A program made the position numbers and the translations under genes. A stretch of DNA of 64,000 bases from assembly GCF_030581075.1 (NCBI RefSeq), contig NZ_JAUQSW010000006.1:186001-250000 (forward strand), in the 5' to 3' direction. Positions 26,593 to 34,451 of the stretch are shown here, in pieces (the stretch's first letter is position 1; each line of letters starts with the position of its first letter). Below the pieces are notes generated by a model. That model was not told where the DNA came from and searched no databases. It saw nothing but the letters and a program-made list of their open reading frames with translations. Origin of the DNA: Hymenobacter cheonanensis. GTDB taxonomy: Bacteria; Bacteroidota; Bacteroidia; Cytophagales; Hymenobacteraceae.

Positions 26593-26623
26593 CCGTTCAG
26601 CTGGCTTGTATTCAAGGACTTGC

Positions 26624-27919
26624 TTACTCCACGTAATCCAGGTCCTTGGCATAGGTTTCGGGCAGGGTGCTGGCGCTGAAAAAGGCCAGCCCCAACGTAA
26701 CGACCCCAATAATGGCCGCGCCGCCCACCATGCCCAGCCCCGGCTGGCTCTTCAGGTACTGAAACAGCGGCACAATGATGACCGTGGCCCCGCGCGCAAA
26801 GTTGGGAATAGTGGTGGCCACCGTGGAGCGCAGGTTGGTGCCAAACTGCTCGGCCGCCACCGTCACAAACAGCGCCCAGAAGCCGCTGGCGTAGCCAATC
26901 AAAAAGCACACCGTGTAAAATGTATTCGGGCTAGCCCCTCGCAGGGCAAAGAGATACACGGCCACCATACTGGCCGTGGCCAGGATAAAGATGCGGAGGG
27001 CGCGGGTGCGGCTGCGCATCCACTGGCTCACGGCGCCGCTGGTGAAATCGCCGAGCGTGATGCCGAAGTAGCACCAGAAAATGCTCAGCCCGCCCGTCAC
27101 CGGCCCCGTGAGCCCGAACTGCTTGCCAAACTCGGGGGCTAGGGTGATGAGAATACCCACCAGAAACCAGAACGGCACGCCCACCAGCAGGCAGCGCAGG
27201 TACTTGTAAAACCGCGTACCGTCGGTAAAGATGCTCAGGAAGTTGCCGCGCGCCACGTTGGTGTTTTTTGTGCTCTCAAACATGCCCGATTCCAGCACGC
27301 CGGCCCGCAGCGCCAGTAGGGCCAGCCCCAGCCCGCCGCCGATGAAGTAGGCGTTGCGCCAGCCAAACTGCTGGCCCACCAGGTAGGCCACCATGGCGCC
27401 ACTCACGCCCACGGTAGCCACTATCATGGTGCCGTAGCCGCGCTTTTCCTTGGGCAGGCTTTCGGCCACCAGCGTGATGCCCGCGCCCAGCTCGCCGGCC
27501 AGCCCAATGCCCGCAATCAGGCGCAGCCAGCCGTATTGCTCCACGGTTTGCACAAAGCCGTTGGCGATATTGGCCAGCGAATACAGTAGAATTGAGCCGA
27601 AAAGCACCGACAGGCGCCCGCGCTTGTCGCCGAGCACGCCCCAGAGCACGCCGCCCAGCAGCATGCCCCACATCTGCATACTCAGCAGGCTCAGGCCCTG
27701 CGCCGTAAGCGCCGCCGGGTCGGTAACGCCAATGCCCTTGAGGCTATCGACCCGAATAATACTGAATAGCACAAGGTCGTAGATATCAACAAAATAGCCT
27801 AGCGAGGCCACGATAACTACGGCGCTGAGCAGCCCCACCGGGGGGCGCCCGGCAGCCGGCACGGAAGAGGAAGGAGAATGCACGGGGTGGGGAAAAAACG
27901 TTTTTTGAGGCCTAAACAT
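26624..27919 (-). CDS. MFS permease
   Basis: 431 residues, 12 transmembrane segments. Helix 1 is ASLGYFVDIYDLVLFSIIRV, the loop 2-3 signature is GVLGDKRGRLSVLFG, and helix 4-5 shows GIGLAGELGAGITLVAESLPKEKRGYGT. The second half has WFLVGILITLAPEFGKQFGL and FWALFVTVAAEQFGTNLRST. The family is clear, but the substrate is not; related Bacteroidota proteins are annotated only as MFS transporters. The ATG at 27919 gives a 28-residue Pro/Ser-rich leader that may be too long; GTG codons within it are alternatives. Separated from the porin by a terminator, it is probably its own unit. Confidence 0.87.
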   Translation of the reverse strand: MFRPQKTFFPHPVHSPSSSVPAAGRPPVGLLSAVVIVASLGYFVDIYDLVLFSIIRVDSLKGIGVTDPAALTAQGLSLLSMQMWGMLLGGVLWGVLGDKRGRLSVLFGSILLYSLANIANGFVQTVEQYGWLRLIAGIGLAGELGAGITLVAESLPKEKRGYGTMIVATVGVSGAMVAYLVGQQFGWRNAYFIGGGLGLALLALRAGVLESGMFESTKNTNVARGNFLSIFTDGTRFYKYLRCLLVGVPFWFLVGILITLAPEFGKQFGLTGPVTGGLSIFWCYFGITLGDFTSGAVSQWMRSRTRALRIFILATASMVAVYLFALRGASPNTFYTVCFLIGYASGFWALFVTVAAEQFGTNLRSTVATTIPNFARGATVIIVPLFQYLKSQPGLGMVGGAAIIGVVTLGLAFFSASTLPETYAKDLDYVE

Positions 27920-28000
27920 ACTGACCAGCGTCTGCCCCGGCCTACTTATCGGCTGGCTAGCCCCTTGGCCCGATGCTAAGCGACTATAGCTGGCGCCTGC

Positions 28001-28423
28001 CTAGCCAGCCCGGAAGCGCTCCCAGCGAATAACCATGAACTTATCGCCCAGCTCGGTTATCATCATCCCGGCGCCCTTCACGTTCTCGGGCTTCTGAAAA
28101 AACTCGGCCAGCTCCTTCTGGTTGAGGATTTTATAGGTCGGGTGATAGTCGGGCTGGCGCGGGGCCTTCACGCCGTATTTCTTCACCCAGTTCATCACGC
28201 TCACGTGGCTGACCCCTAGCAGGCGCTCGATTTCGCGGTAGCTCACGCCCTCAATGTAGAGCTGCAACGCCTTGACTACGTAGTAGGGGTTGACCTCGCG
28301 GCCCACCTTGGCCACGGTGTAGTGGTAGCCGCAGCCTTTGCAGCGAAAGCGCTGGCGCTCATTAATTACGCCGCTCTTGGTGGCTTCCTTAGAGTCGCAT
28401 TTGGGGCAGGCAGGGGCAGACAT
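28001..28423 (-). CDS. Zinc-ribbon/HTH protein resembling the InsA part of IS1 transposases
   Basis: 140 residues from ATG 28423. An N-terminal zinc ribbon (CPKCDSKEATKSGVINERQ then FRCKGCGYHYTV, two CxxC pairs) is followed by a helix-turn-helix (GVSYREIERLLGVSHVSVMNWVKKYG). These two modules match the InsA-type N-terminus of IS1/IS1595 transposases. The remaining 45 residues (LNQKELAEFFQKPENVKGAGMMITELGDKFMVIRWERF) are not a DDE nuclease domain, and no inverted repeats or transposase remnant flank the gene. I infer a domesticated DNA-binding regulator. It is transcribed divergently from a flavin reductase, with back-to-back promoter elements between them. Confidence 0.72.
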   Translation of the reverse strand: MSAPACPKCDSKEATKSGVINERQRFRCKGCGYHYTVAKVGREVNPYYVVKALQLYIEGVSYREIERLLGVSHVSVMNWVKKYGVKAPRQPDYHPTYKILNQKELAEFFQKPENVKGAGMMITELGDKFMVIRWERFRAG

Positions 28424-28470
28424 AACAAGGCAGGAAGACCGGGTGGGACAGCAACAGGCAGGGCTAGCGG

Positions 28471-28478
28471 CAAATGTA
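28471..28478 (-). promoter_or_regulatory. TAnnTTTG promoter element for the InsA-like gene
   Basis: Reads TACATTTG on the minus strand, 47 nt before the ATG at 28423. Confidence 0.5.
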
Positions 28479-28516
28479 TAGGTATTTAGCAAAAAACAGC
28501 CTCCTCCCGCGACCCT

Positions 28517-28524
28517 TACTTTTG
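28517..28524 (+). promoter_or_regulatory. TAnnTTTG promoter element for the flavin reductase gene
   Basis: TACTTTTG, 71 nt before the ATG at 28596 and 38 bp from the divergent element. Confidence 0.45.
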
Positions 28525-28595
28525 GTGGCCTCGCCTGCTTTGGGGCGCATGGCTAAGCAGCCCGGCCGTAGCTTTGGCCCCACCTTCCCTAGCCC

Positions 28596-29507
28596 ATGCC
28601 CGCCCCCACGCACCGCGCCATTGCCCCCGCCGACCTCTCGGCGGCCGATTTTTACCAGTACCTCATCGGCGCGGTGGCGCCGCGGCCCATCGCGTTTGCC
28701 AGCACGGTGTCGGTCGAAGGCAAAGTGAACCTGAGCCCCTACAGCTTCTTCACCATTGTAAGCCAAAACCCGCCCATGCTGGCGTTTTCGCCCACCAGCC
28801 GGGGCCGCGACAACTCCGAGAAAGACACCCTGCGCAACGTGCGCGAGGTGCCCGAAGTCGTCATCAACATCTGCGATTATGCTTTGGTAGAGCAACTATC
28901 GCTGGCCAGCGCCGAGTACCCTAGCGGCGTCAACGAGTTTACCAAGGCCGGCCTCACCGAGGCCAAGTCGGATAGGGTGCGGCCGCCGCGCGTGGCCGAG
29001 TGCCCGGCCGCCTACGAGTGCGTGGTCGAGCAGATTATCGCTCTCGGCGACGGGCCCGGCCACGGCAACCTGGTGCTGTGCCGCGTGGTACAGGCCCACT
29101 TTCGGGAAACTATTTTGCTCGAAGGCCGGCCCGGTATCGACCCGCTCAAGTTCGAGGCCGTATCGCGCCTCGGCGGCGACTGGTACAGCCGCCTGCGCCC
29201 CGAAAACCTGTTCACCGTGGGCCGCCCCAACCGCCAGCTCGGTATCGGCTTCGACGAGCTACCCGCGCACCTGCGCCACAGCGACCTACTCACCGGCAAC
29301 GACCTGGCCAAGCTCGCCAATACCGAGCGCGCCGCCCTGCCCACCCCCGCCCAAATCGACGAAATCCGAGCCGAGCCGATGGTGGCCTACCTGCTCCACA
29401 AGCACCGTGGTGATGCTGCCGAGCAGCAAAAGCACCTCACGTTGCTAGCCCGGCAGTGGCTGGCCGAGGGCCGCGTGGCCGAGGCGTGGCGCGTGCTGCT
29501 GGCGTAG
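28596..29507 (+). CDS. Flavin reductase-like FMN-binding split-barrel protein
   Basis: 303 residues. The N-terminal 200 residues form the FMN-binding split barrel of the flavin reductase-like family: GAVAPRPIAFASTVSVEGKVNLSPYSFFTIVSQNPPMLAFSP and KDTLRNVREVPEVVINI are its hallmark segments. The long C-terminal extension (about 100 residues, GIGFDELPAHLRHSDLLTGNDLAKLANTE) is common in the Bacteroidota versions and of unknown role. The physiological electron acceptor is not evident. Divergent from the InsA-like gene. Confidence 0.88.
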   Translation: MPAPTHRAIAPADLSAADFYQYLIGAVAPRPIAFASTVSVEGKVNLSPYSFFTIVSQNPPMLAFSPTSRGRDNSEKDTLRNVREVPEVVINICDYALVEQLSLASAEYPSGVNEFTKAGLTEAKSDRVRPPRVAECPAAYECVVEQIIALGDGPGHGNLVLCRVVQAHFRETILLEGRPGIDPLKFEAVSRLGGDWYSRLRPENLFTVGRPNRQLGIGFDELPAHLRHSDLLTGNDLAKLANTERAALPTPAQIDEIRAEPMVAYLLHKHRGDAAEQQKHLTLLARQWLAEGRVAEAWRVLLA

Positions 29508-29652
29508 CAAGCTAGCCCGCAAAGCACTGTCAGCTTCCTGCTCCCTTAGCCCCATCTACAGCTTCCCATCGGCGGCTAGCTTTGCTGCGTTTGATACTGA
29601 CTTAACCTCTAGGCTATCAACCAAACAGCTCACAGCAGTAGCGGCACCGGCT

Positions 29653-29853
29653 TTGCCAAGCGTGAGCGCCGCGTTCACGTGCGCCCACTGCCAGCAAGTC
29701 TGGGTTTTATCAGAACCTGACAATGCCTGGCGGGGATTCTTCCTGCCTGAGCCAGAAGCCGTTCGCCATTTGCAAAAAATGCAAAAAGCCACCACTACCC
29801 GTCGGCTAGGCTGTCTGGTGGTGGTGGCTTTTATCGTCCTGCTAATTATCTAG
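29653..29853 (+). CDS. Possible small zinc-finger, tail-anchored protein (uncertain)
   Basis: Up to 66 residues from a TTG at 29653. It has a CAHC pair near the N-terminus (FTCAHCQQVWVLSEPDNAWRGFFLPEPEA) and ends with a hydrophobic helix (LGCLVVVAFIVLLII), which gives a sensible small-protein layout. The frame stays open upstream to about 29508 without an ATG, so the start is unclear and the gene may be a remnant. An overlapping minus-strand frame (29556-29795) is the competing reading. The 388-bp gap between the flavin reductase and alanine dehydrogenase holds nothing else I can support. Confidence 0.38.
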   Translation: MPSVSAAFTCAHCQQVWVLSEPDNAWRGFFLPEPEAVRHLQKMQKATTTRRLGCLVVVAFIVLLII

Positions 29854-29895
29854 CACAATTGGCTTTGAGCCGCTTGTTTCTGCTGTTTGATGCGC

Positions 29896-31122
29896 CTAAT
29901 TCCGTACTGCAATCAGCAGCCCTAACTCCTTGTAGCGCATGTTGAATTTCTTGGCGATGGCGGCATTAGTGAGCGAGCCTTTGTAGATGTAGACGCCCGA
30001 GCGGAAATGCTCGTTGGTGAACAGCGCTTCATTGATACCACCTTGCTGGCTGATATCCTGCAGAATGGGCGTAAAGATGTTGCTGAGCGCGTTGGTAGCC
30101 GTGCGAGGCACGCGCGAGGCGATGTTGGGCACGCAGTAGTGCACCACGTCGTACTTGCGGAAGACGGGCTTGCTGTGGCTGGTCAGCTCGCTGGTTTCGA
30201 AGCAGCCGCCCTGGTCGATGCTGATGTCGATGATGATGGAACCGGCGGCCATGCTGGCCACCATTTGCTCGGGCACCATAAACGGGATGCGGCCTTCTTC
30301 CACCGCCAGGGCGCCGATAACCACGTCGGCCCGCCGAATCTGCTGGCTCAGGGCAAACGTATCGAGGGTGCTGGTGTAGAGCTGCGTGCCGAGGTTATGC
30401 TTGAGGCGGCGCAGCTTATAGAGATGATTGTCAAATACTTTTACCTCGGCGCCCAGGCCAATGGCGGCGCGGGCCGCGTACTCGGCCACCGTGCCCGCGC
30501 CCAGAATAACGACCTGCGACGGCGGCACGCCCGTGATGCCGCCCAGGATAATGCCCTTGCCCTCGTTGGAGCGGGCCAGGTATTCGGCGGCCACCAGCAT
30601 GACGGTGGAGCCCGCAATTTCGCTCATGGCGCGCACCACGGGGCGGGCGCCGCTAGGGTCTTTTATCAGCTCGAAGCCGATGGCATTCACTTTTTTGCGG
30701 GCCAGGGCATTGATGAATTCGGGCGTCATGGTGCCCATTTGCAGGGCCGAGATGAGCGTTTGGCCGGGGCGCATCAGCTCGATTTCATCGAGCATGGGCG
30801 GGGCTACTTTCAGGATGATGTCGGCCTTGTAGACCTCCTCGGTGGAGTAGGCAATGGTGGCACCGGCTTCGGAGTAGTCGTGGTCGGAGTACTTGCTGGG
30901 CTCGCCGGCCCCGCTTTCCATCAGCACCTCATGGCCTTCCGTAACGAGGTGCAGCACGGCTTCGGGCGTGAGGCCCAGGCGATTTTCCTGCAGCGAGGTT
31001 TCCTTGGGCAGGCCGATGAAGAGCTTGCGCTTGCGCGTTTCCACGGCCAGCATCGACTCCTGGGTGAAGTAGGCGCGGCTCGTAGCCAGGGCGCCAAAGC
31101 CGGAGGGTAGCTGTTCGGCCAT
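29896..31122 (-). CDS. ald: Alanine dehydrogenase
   Basis: 408 residues from ATG 31122. It interconverts L-alanine and pyruvate with NAD+ and ammonia. The N-terminal substrate domain shows IGLPKETSLQENRLGLTPEAV and the catalytic lysine/histidine regions (ILKVAPP); the Rossmann domain is VVILGAGTVAEYAARAAIGLGAEVKVFDN. DISIDQGGCFETSELTSHSKPVF and HYCVPNIASRVPRTATNALSN are diagnostic for Ald over lysine-oxoglutarate reductases. The N-terminus has about 30 extra residues relative to the classical enzyme, as usual in Bacteroidota. It follows tsaE on the same strand, with a palindromic repeat between. Confidence 0.94.
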   Translation of the reverse strand: MAEQLPSGFGALATSRAYFTQESMLAVETRKRKLFIGLPKETSLQENRLGLTPEAVLHLVTEGHEVLMESGAGEPSKYSDHDYSEAGATIAYSTEEVYKADIILKVAPPMLDEIELMRPGQTLISALQMGTMTPEFINALARKKVNAIGFELIKDPSGARPVVRAMSEIAGSTVMLVAAEYLARSNEGKGIILGGITGVPPSQVVILGAGTVAEYAARAAIGLGAEVKVFDNHLYKLRRLKHNLGTQLYTSTLDTFALSQQIRRADVVIGALAVEEGRIPFMVPEQMVASMAAGSIIIDISIDQGGCFETSELTSHSKPVFRKYDVVHYCVPNIASRVPRTATNALSNIFTPILQDISQQGGINEALFTNEHFRSGVYIYKGSLTNAAIAKKFNMRYKELGLLIAVRN

Positions 31123-31132
31123 AACTTAATTT

Positions 31133-31207
31133 CAGTGAGCAGTGACGAATGACTGGTGAGCAGACAGGCTGCCCAAGTGGTCACTGTTCACTGCTCATTG
31201 CTCACTG
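31133..31207. repeat. Inverted repeat of CAGTGAGCA units
   Basis: The left part (31133-31153, starting CAGTGAGCAGTGACGAATGAC) and right part (31181-31207, ending GCTCATTGCTCACTG) are imperfect reverse complements built from short GTGAGCA units. It differs from the GCATCT palindromes. It overlaps the 3' end of tsaE, whose stop codon at 31195 lies inside the right part. Confidence 0.65.
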
Positions 31208-31632
31208 TTAATTGTTAAAAGTCTTGATTCGGGGCCGGTTACGGCCAGCTCCACCAGCAGTCGCTGCGGGGGTAGCAGGCCGGCCACGTGGCTAGGCCAC
31301 TCGACCAAGCAAAGATACCCCGAATCGAAGTACTCGGCCGCACCCAGCCGGGCAGCCTCTTCTTCGGAGTCGACGCGGTAAAAATCGAAGTGATAGATGG
31401 GCAGGCCCCGCCCGTCGCGGTATTCGTTGACCAAAGCAAACGTGGGGCTGCTCACGTCGTCCTCAACCCCTAGCGCGGCGCACAACGCCCGGATGAGCGT
31501 GGTTTTGCCCGCCCCCATCTCGCCCTCGAAGGCCACAATAGGTTGGCCCGACTCGGCGAGGGCGGTGGCGAGTTGCTGGGCGGCCGTGGGCACGGCGGCC
31601 AGGTTCGGAATTTCGAGGGTAATCGGCGTCAC
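31195..31632 (-). CDS. tsaE: tRNA threonylcarbamoyladenosine biosynthesis ATPase TsaE
   Basis: 145 residues from GTG 31632. TsaE is the ATPase that works with TsaB and TsaD to form t6A37 in ANN-reading tRNAs. The Walker A is GEMGAGKTTLI, followed by SSPTFALVNEY, the HFDFYR motif and LVEWPSHV, all diagnostic. The last residues (SRLLTINSEQ) and the stop codon are encoded by the inverted repeat at 31133-31207, so the C-terminus appears to have been rewritten by repeat insertion; the core fold ends before it. Confidence 0.93.
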   Translation of the reverse strand: MTPITLEIPNLAAVPTAAQQLATALAESGQPIVAFEGEMGAGKTTLIRALCAALGVEDDVSSPTFALVNEYRDGRGLPIYHFDFYRVDSEEEAARLGAAEYFDSGYLCLVEWPSHVAGLLPPQRLLVELAVTGPESRLLTINSEQ

Positions 31633-31674
31633 GCTTCGCTAAATAAGTATACCTCAGGCTTTTTCAGGTGGCTA

Positions 31675-32277
31675 TTAGTGCATCCGGTCGTCGCGCACGG
31701 GCAGGCTCACCACAATCTCGCCCTCTATTTTGAGTAATTCCTGCAGGCGGGCATCGACTTCGGCGGGGTTGCAGTATTCCTTGGCCAGGTCTACGTAGCT
31801 CACGAAGTGGCCGGCCTCGCTGGCCATCAGCTCGTAGTAAAACTGGCTCAGCTCGGGGTCGCGGTCCTGCAAGTGCAGCCACAGCAGCTTGAAGCGCTCG
31901 CAGGAGCGCGCCTCGATGAGCGACGACACGAGCAGCTGGTCCATGAGCTGGCGCTCGCGGGGGCCGCCCTTGCGCACGTGCGCCATGAGCTGCACCACGT
32001 ACTCGTCGCGCCGGGGGCGGCCCAGCGCCAGGCCGCGCTTGCGCAGCTCCTTCACCACGCGGTCGAAGTGCTCCCACTCCTCGGCCACGAGGGCGGTAAG
32101 CTCGTCCACGAGCCGCTCTTTTTCGGGGTAGTGCACGATGAGCGAAATGCCGGTGCTGGCCGCCTTTTGCTCGCAATAGGCGTGGTCGACAAGGATTTCC
32201 TCCAGGTTTTTGCTGGCGAGGTCGGCCCAGCGCGGGTCGCTGTTGAGCTTAAGCTTGAGGATGGTTTTTTCTTTCAT
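31675..32277 (-). CDS. miaE: tRNA-(ms2io6A37)-hydroxylase
   Basis: 200 residues from ATG 32277. MiaE is a diiron monooxygenase that hydroxylates the isopentenyl group of ms2i6A37 in tRNA. The ferritin-like bundle carries the metal ligands in DHAYCEQKAAS, EEWEHFDRVV, LIEARSCERFKLL and MASEAGHFVSYVDLA. The downstream tsaE gene and miaB at 41380 also act on A37 of tRNA, which makes the assignment coherent. An in-frame extension to 32340 is not supported. The putative porin lies upstream on the same strand. Confidence 0.92.
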   Translation of the reverse strand: MKEKTILKLKLNSDPRWADLASKNLEEILVDHAYCEQKAASTGISLIVHYPEKERLVDELTALVAEEWEHFDRVVKELRKRGLALGRPRRDEYVVQLMAHVRKGGPRERQLMDQLLVSSLIEARSCERFKLLWLHLQDRDPELSQFYYELMASEAGHFVSYVDLAKEYCNPAEVDARLQELLKIEGEIVVSLPVRDDRMH

Positions 32278-32357
32278 ACTTCTGGATGATACCTGCTGCT
32301 TACGACTTGATTTGCGTTGAGACGGACAATTGGCAATCAACGCCTAGCAATCAACAA

Positions 32358-34397
32358 CTAGCTGAAGAACCGCCACCGCACCCCAAACTGGAAGCGGCGC
32401 GGGTAGCCGGTGTAATACGGCGTGGTGAAGTAGCCGTCGCTGGTGAGGCCCTGGTTGAGGTAGGCTACTTTCAGGAAAATAGAGGCCGACGAGATATCGG
32501 CCGCCACAAACAGGTTAGCGATGGCGTAGTTGGCAATGGTGAAGCGGTCCTGTACGTAAAACTGCTGGGTGCTAGGGGCATAGTTGTAGCCCCGGAAGCG
32601 CGACTGGTAGTAGAGTTCGCCGCCCACCTGCGCAAACAGGGCGTGCCCAAACACCCGGCGCTGGTAGTACACCCGCGACTCGGTGACGAGGGCCGGCACG
32701 CGCAGGCCCGCCCCGTCGCCGCCCTGCGTGTAGGTAGCCTGGTTGTCGAAAAACACGCTGCCGAGCCGGGCGCGGTGCCGGGCAAAGCCGATAAGCAGCG
32801 TCTTGCTGTCGGCCAGGGCCGTAGAAAGCTGCTCGGGCACGCCATACTGGTTGTAGAACACCAGGCCCGAAATGCGCACCGCGGCGGCGCTCAGCTCGAT
32901 GGAGTGCTCGGCCAAAAAGGGCAGCCGCTGGCGCAGGCGCACGGTCAGCTGCTGGGTGGTAGTATTATTGAAAGTGCTCTGCCACTTGCTGTCGCTGATG
33001 TTGGCCCAGGCGTAGTTGTTGCCAATAAAGACGCGCTGCGTAAGCGTGGGCGAGTATGAGTTGAGCAGCAGCTCGGCCGACAGCGGGCCGGTGCGGATGC
33101 GCCCGCGCAGCCAGTATTCGCCGCCCGCCCCTAGCACTTTCACGCTGCCGTTGTCGTAGGGCAGGTATTCGCCGGCCACCTCCACGGCGTAGGTATCGCG
33201 GTAGTTGAACGAGGCCGTGCCGCCCACAAACAGCTGCCCGAAGTAGTGCGGCGCCACGGCCGTGTCGGCCGGGGCAGCGCCCACCGTTACGAGGCGCAGG
33301 CCCGTGCCCGAGCGCCCGAGCGGCGTGGTGAGCTGCGAAAGCCAGGCGTTGCGGTAGCGCCCATACACGTTGTACTCGAGGCGGCTGGTGCGCCCGAGCA
33401 GGCCAAAGGTGTTCTCAATCTGGCGGAAGGTGGCGCGGTCGTCGGTAGCCACCGTATTGCGCAGCGTGCCCGAATTGGGGAAAGCCGTGGCCTGCGGGTA
33501 AAACAGCAGCAGGCCATTGCCATCGCGCGGCAGGGCATTGTCGGTGTAGCCGTTGTACTGGCGGCGCAGGTCGAGCACATGGTAGGCAGTGAAGCCCTGC
33601 TGCGCCAGCCGGTAAGATTGAAACACGTGCACCTGGTCGCGGTCGTCGATGTTGATGCCCGGCGCGAGGTACACCCGCTCCAGGTCGTACTTAAAAAAGC
33701 TGTTGTCGCCTTTCGACTTGTCCAGGCTTTCGGTGGCCGTGGGCCAGATGCCCCCTAGCTCGCGGGTGCGCTGGCGGCTGGCCGAGTAGTTGGCCAGCAG
33801 GTGGTAGCGGCCGTCTTCGGTCTGGTAGCGGCCGTAGATGGTAAAATTGTTGTGCTCGACCTGCCACTGCGTGGTGTTCACGGCCAGTACCTGATTACTG
33901 GCAATGCGCTCGTAATCAACGCCGATGCTGAAATTTTTCTTCAGCGAGCGCGAGTAGTTGATTTCGAACACCTGCTCGCCCCGGCTGCCCTGGATGTAGC
34001 GGAAAAACGAGTATGGCGAACGGCTGTCGTAGTAGGGCACCTCGCTGCCGTCGCGCACATTGCGGTCGAAGGCATTGCGCCCGAAGCGCGCCCCTAGCTG
34101 GTAGTTGGGCTGGTAGAGCAGCGGCCGCGAGGCCGAGCCCAGCACGCCCAGGTCTTGCTGAAAGGTAGTGTCGTGGGCCCAGAAGCGCGCCTGCGGCCAG
34201 CGCGTGAGCGAGGTGTCGATGGGCGTGCCGCCCGTGGAGTCGCGCCGCACCTCGGCCTCGTAGATGACGCGGGTGGTCTTGGGGCCGTAGAGCACCTTGG
34301 TCGAGTCGTCGACAATCTGCGCGTGGCCAGCTAGGGCAGCGCCCAGCGTCAGGGCCAGCAGCAGGAGCCCGCGGACGACGTTTTTAAAAGAAATCAT
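32358..34397 (-). CDS. Putative porin (Bacteroidota beta-barrel family)
   Basis: 679 residues from ATG 34397, with a signal peptide (MISFKNVVRGLLLLALTLGAALAGHAQ). The mature N-terminus has TRVIYEAEVRRDSTGGTPIDTSL, and LGVLGSASRPLLYQPN leads into a large barrel with many alternating Tyr/Arg strands ending FQFGVRWRFFS, with an aromatic penultimate residue typical of outer-membrane proteins. This is the 'putative porin' family commonly found in Cytophagales. A TACCTTTG element stands 46 nt upstream, at the 3' end of lpxK. Substrate unknown. Confidence 0.85.
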   Translation of the reverse strand: MISFKNVVRGLLLLALTLGAALAGHAQIVDDSTKVLYGPKTTRVIYEAEVRRDSTGGTPIDTSLTRWPQARFWAHDTTFQQDLGVLGSASRPLLYQPNYQLGARFGRNAFDRNVRDGSEVPYYDSRSPYSFFRYIQGSRGEQVFEINYSRSLKKNFSIGVDYERIASNQVLAVNTTQWQVEHNNFTIYGRYQTEDGRYHLLANYSASRQRTRELGGIWPTATESLDKSKGDNSFFKYDLERVYLAPGINIDDRDQVHVFQSYRLAQQGFTAYHVLDLRRQYNGYTDNALPRDGNGLLLFYPQATAFPNSGTLRNTVATDDRATFRQIENTFGLLGRTSRLEYNVYGRYRNAWLSQLTTPLGRSGTGLRLVTVGAAPADTAVAPHYFGQLFVGGTASFNYRDTYAVEVAGEYLPYDNGSVKVLGAGGEYWLRGRIRTGPLSAELLLNSYSPTLTQRVFIGNNYAWANISDSKWQSTFNNTTTQQLTVRLRQRLPFLAEHSIELSAAAVRISGLVFYNQYGVPEQLSTALADSKTLLIGFARHRARLGSVFFDNQATYTQGGDGAGLRVPALVTESRVYYQRRVFGHALFAQVGGELYYQSRFRGYNYAPSTQQFYVQDRFTIANYAIANLFVAADISSASIFLKVAYLNQGLTSDGYFTTPYYTGYPRRFQFGVRWRFFS

Positions 34398-34443
34398 GCA
34401 AAGAAGTGTCACGCAACTATCGGGCGCGCACGCACGCCGCCGG

Positions 34444-34451
34444 CAAAGGTA
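34444..34451 (-). promoter_or_regulatory. TAnnTTTG promoter element for the putative porin
   Basis: Reads TACCTTTG on the minus strand. It abuts the lpxK stop codon and precedes the porin ATG (34397) by 46 nt. Confidence 0.55.

Larger units (their letters stand above)
26196..26623. other. Intergenic region upstream of the porin
   Basis: 428 bp without a supported gene. It contains the terminator of the upstream permease (26571-26592), a possible minus-strand TAGGTTTG promoter element (26502-26509), and an imperfect CpG-centred site GCAATCGTTTTGC near 26305-26318. The open frames here have no protein-like composition. If the promoter is correct, the porin mRNA has an untranslated leader of roughly 300 nt. 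Confidence 0.5.

Noticed and set aside
27893-27906. AAAAAACGTTTTTT palindrome near the start of the second MFS gene
   Set aside because: It has a CpG centre like LacI-type sites but is low-complexity and lies inside the coding frame as called.
29556-29795. 79-residue minus-strand frame in the gap after the flavin reductase
   Set aside because: Starts at a GTG, has no domain, and competes with a more protein-like plus-strand frame. Not enough to call.
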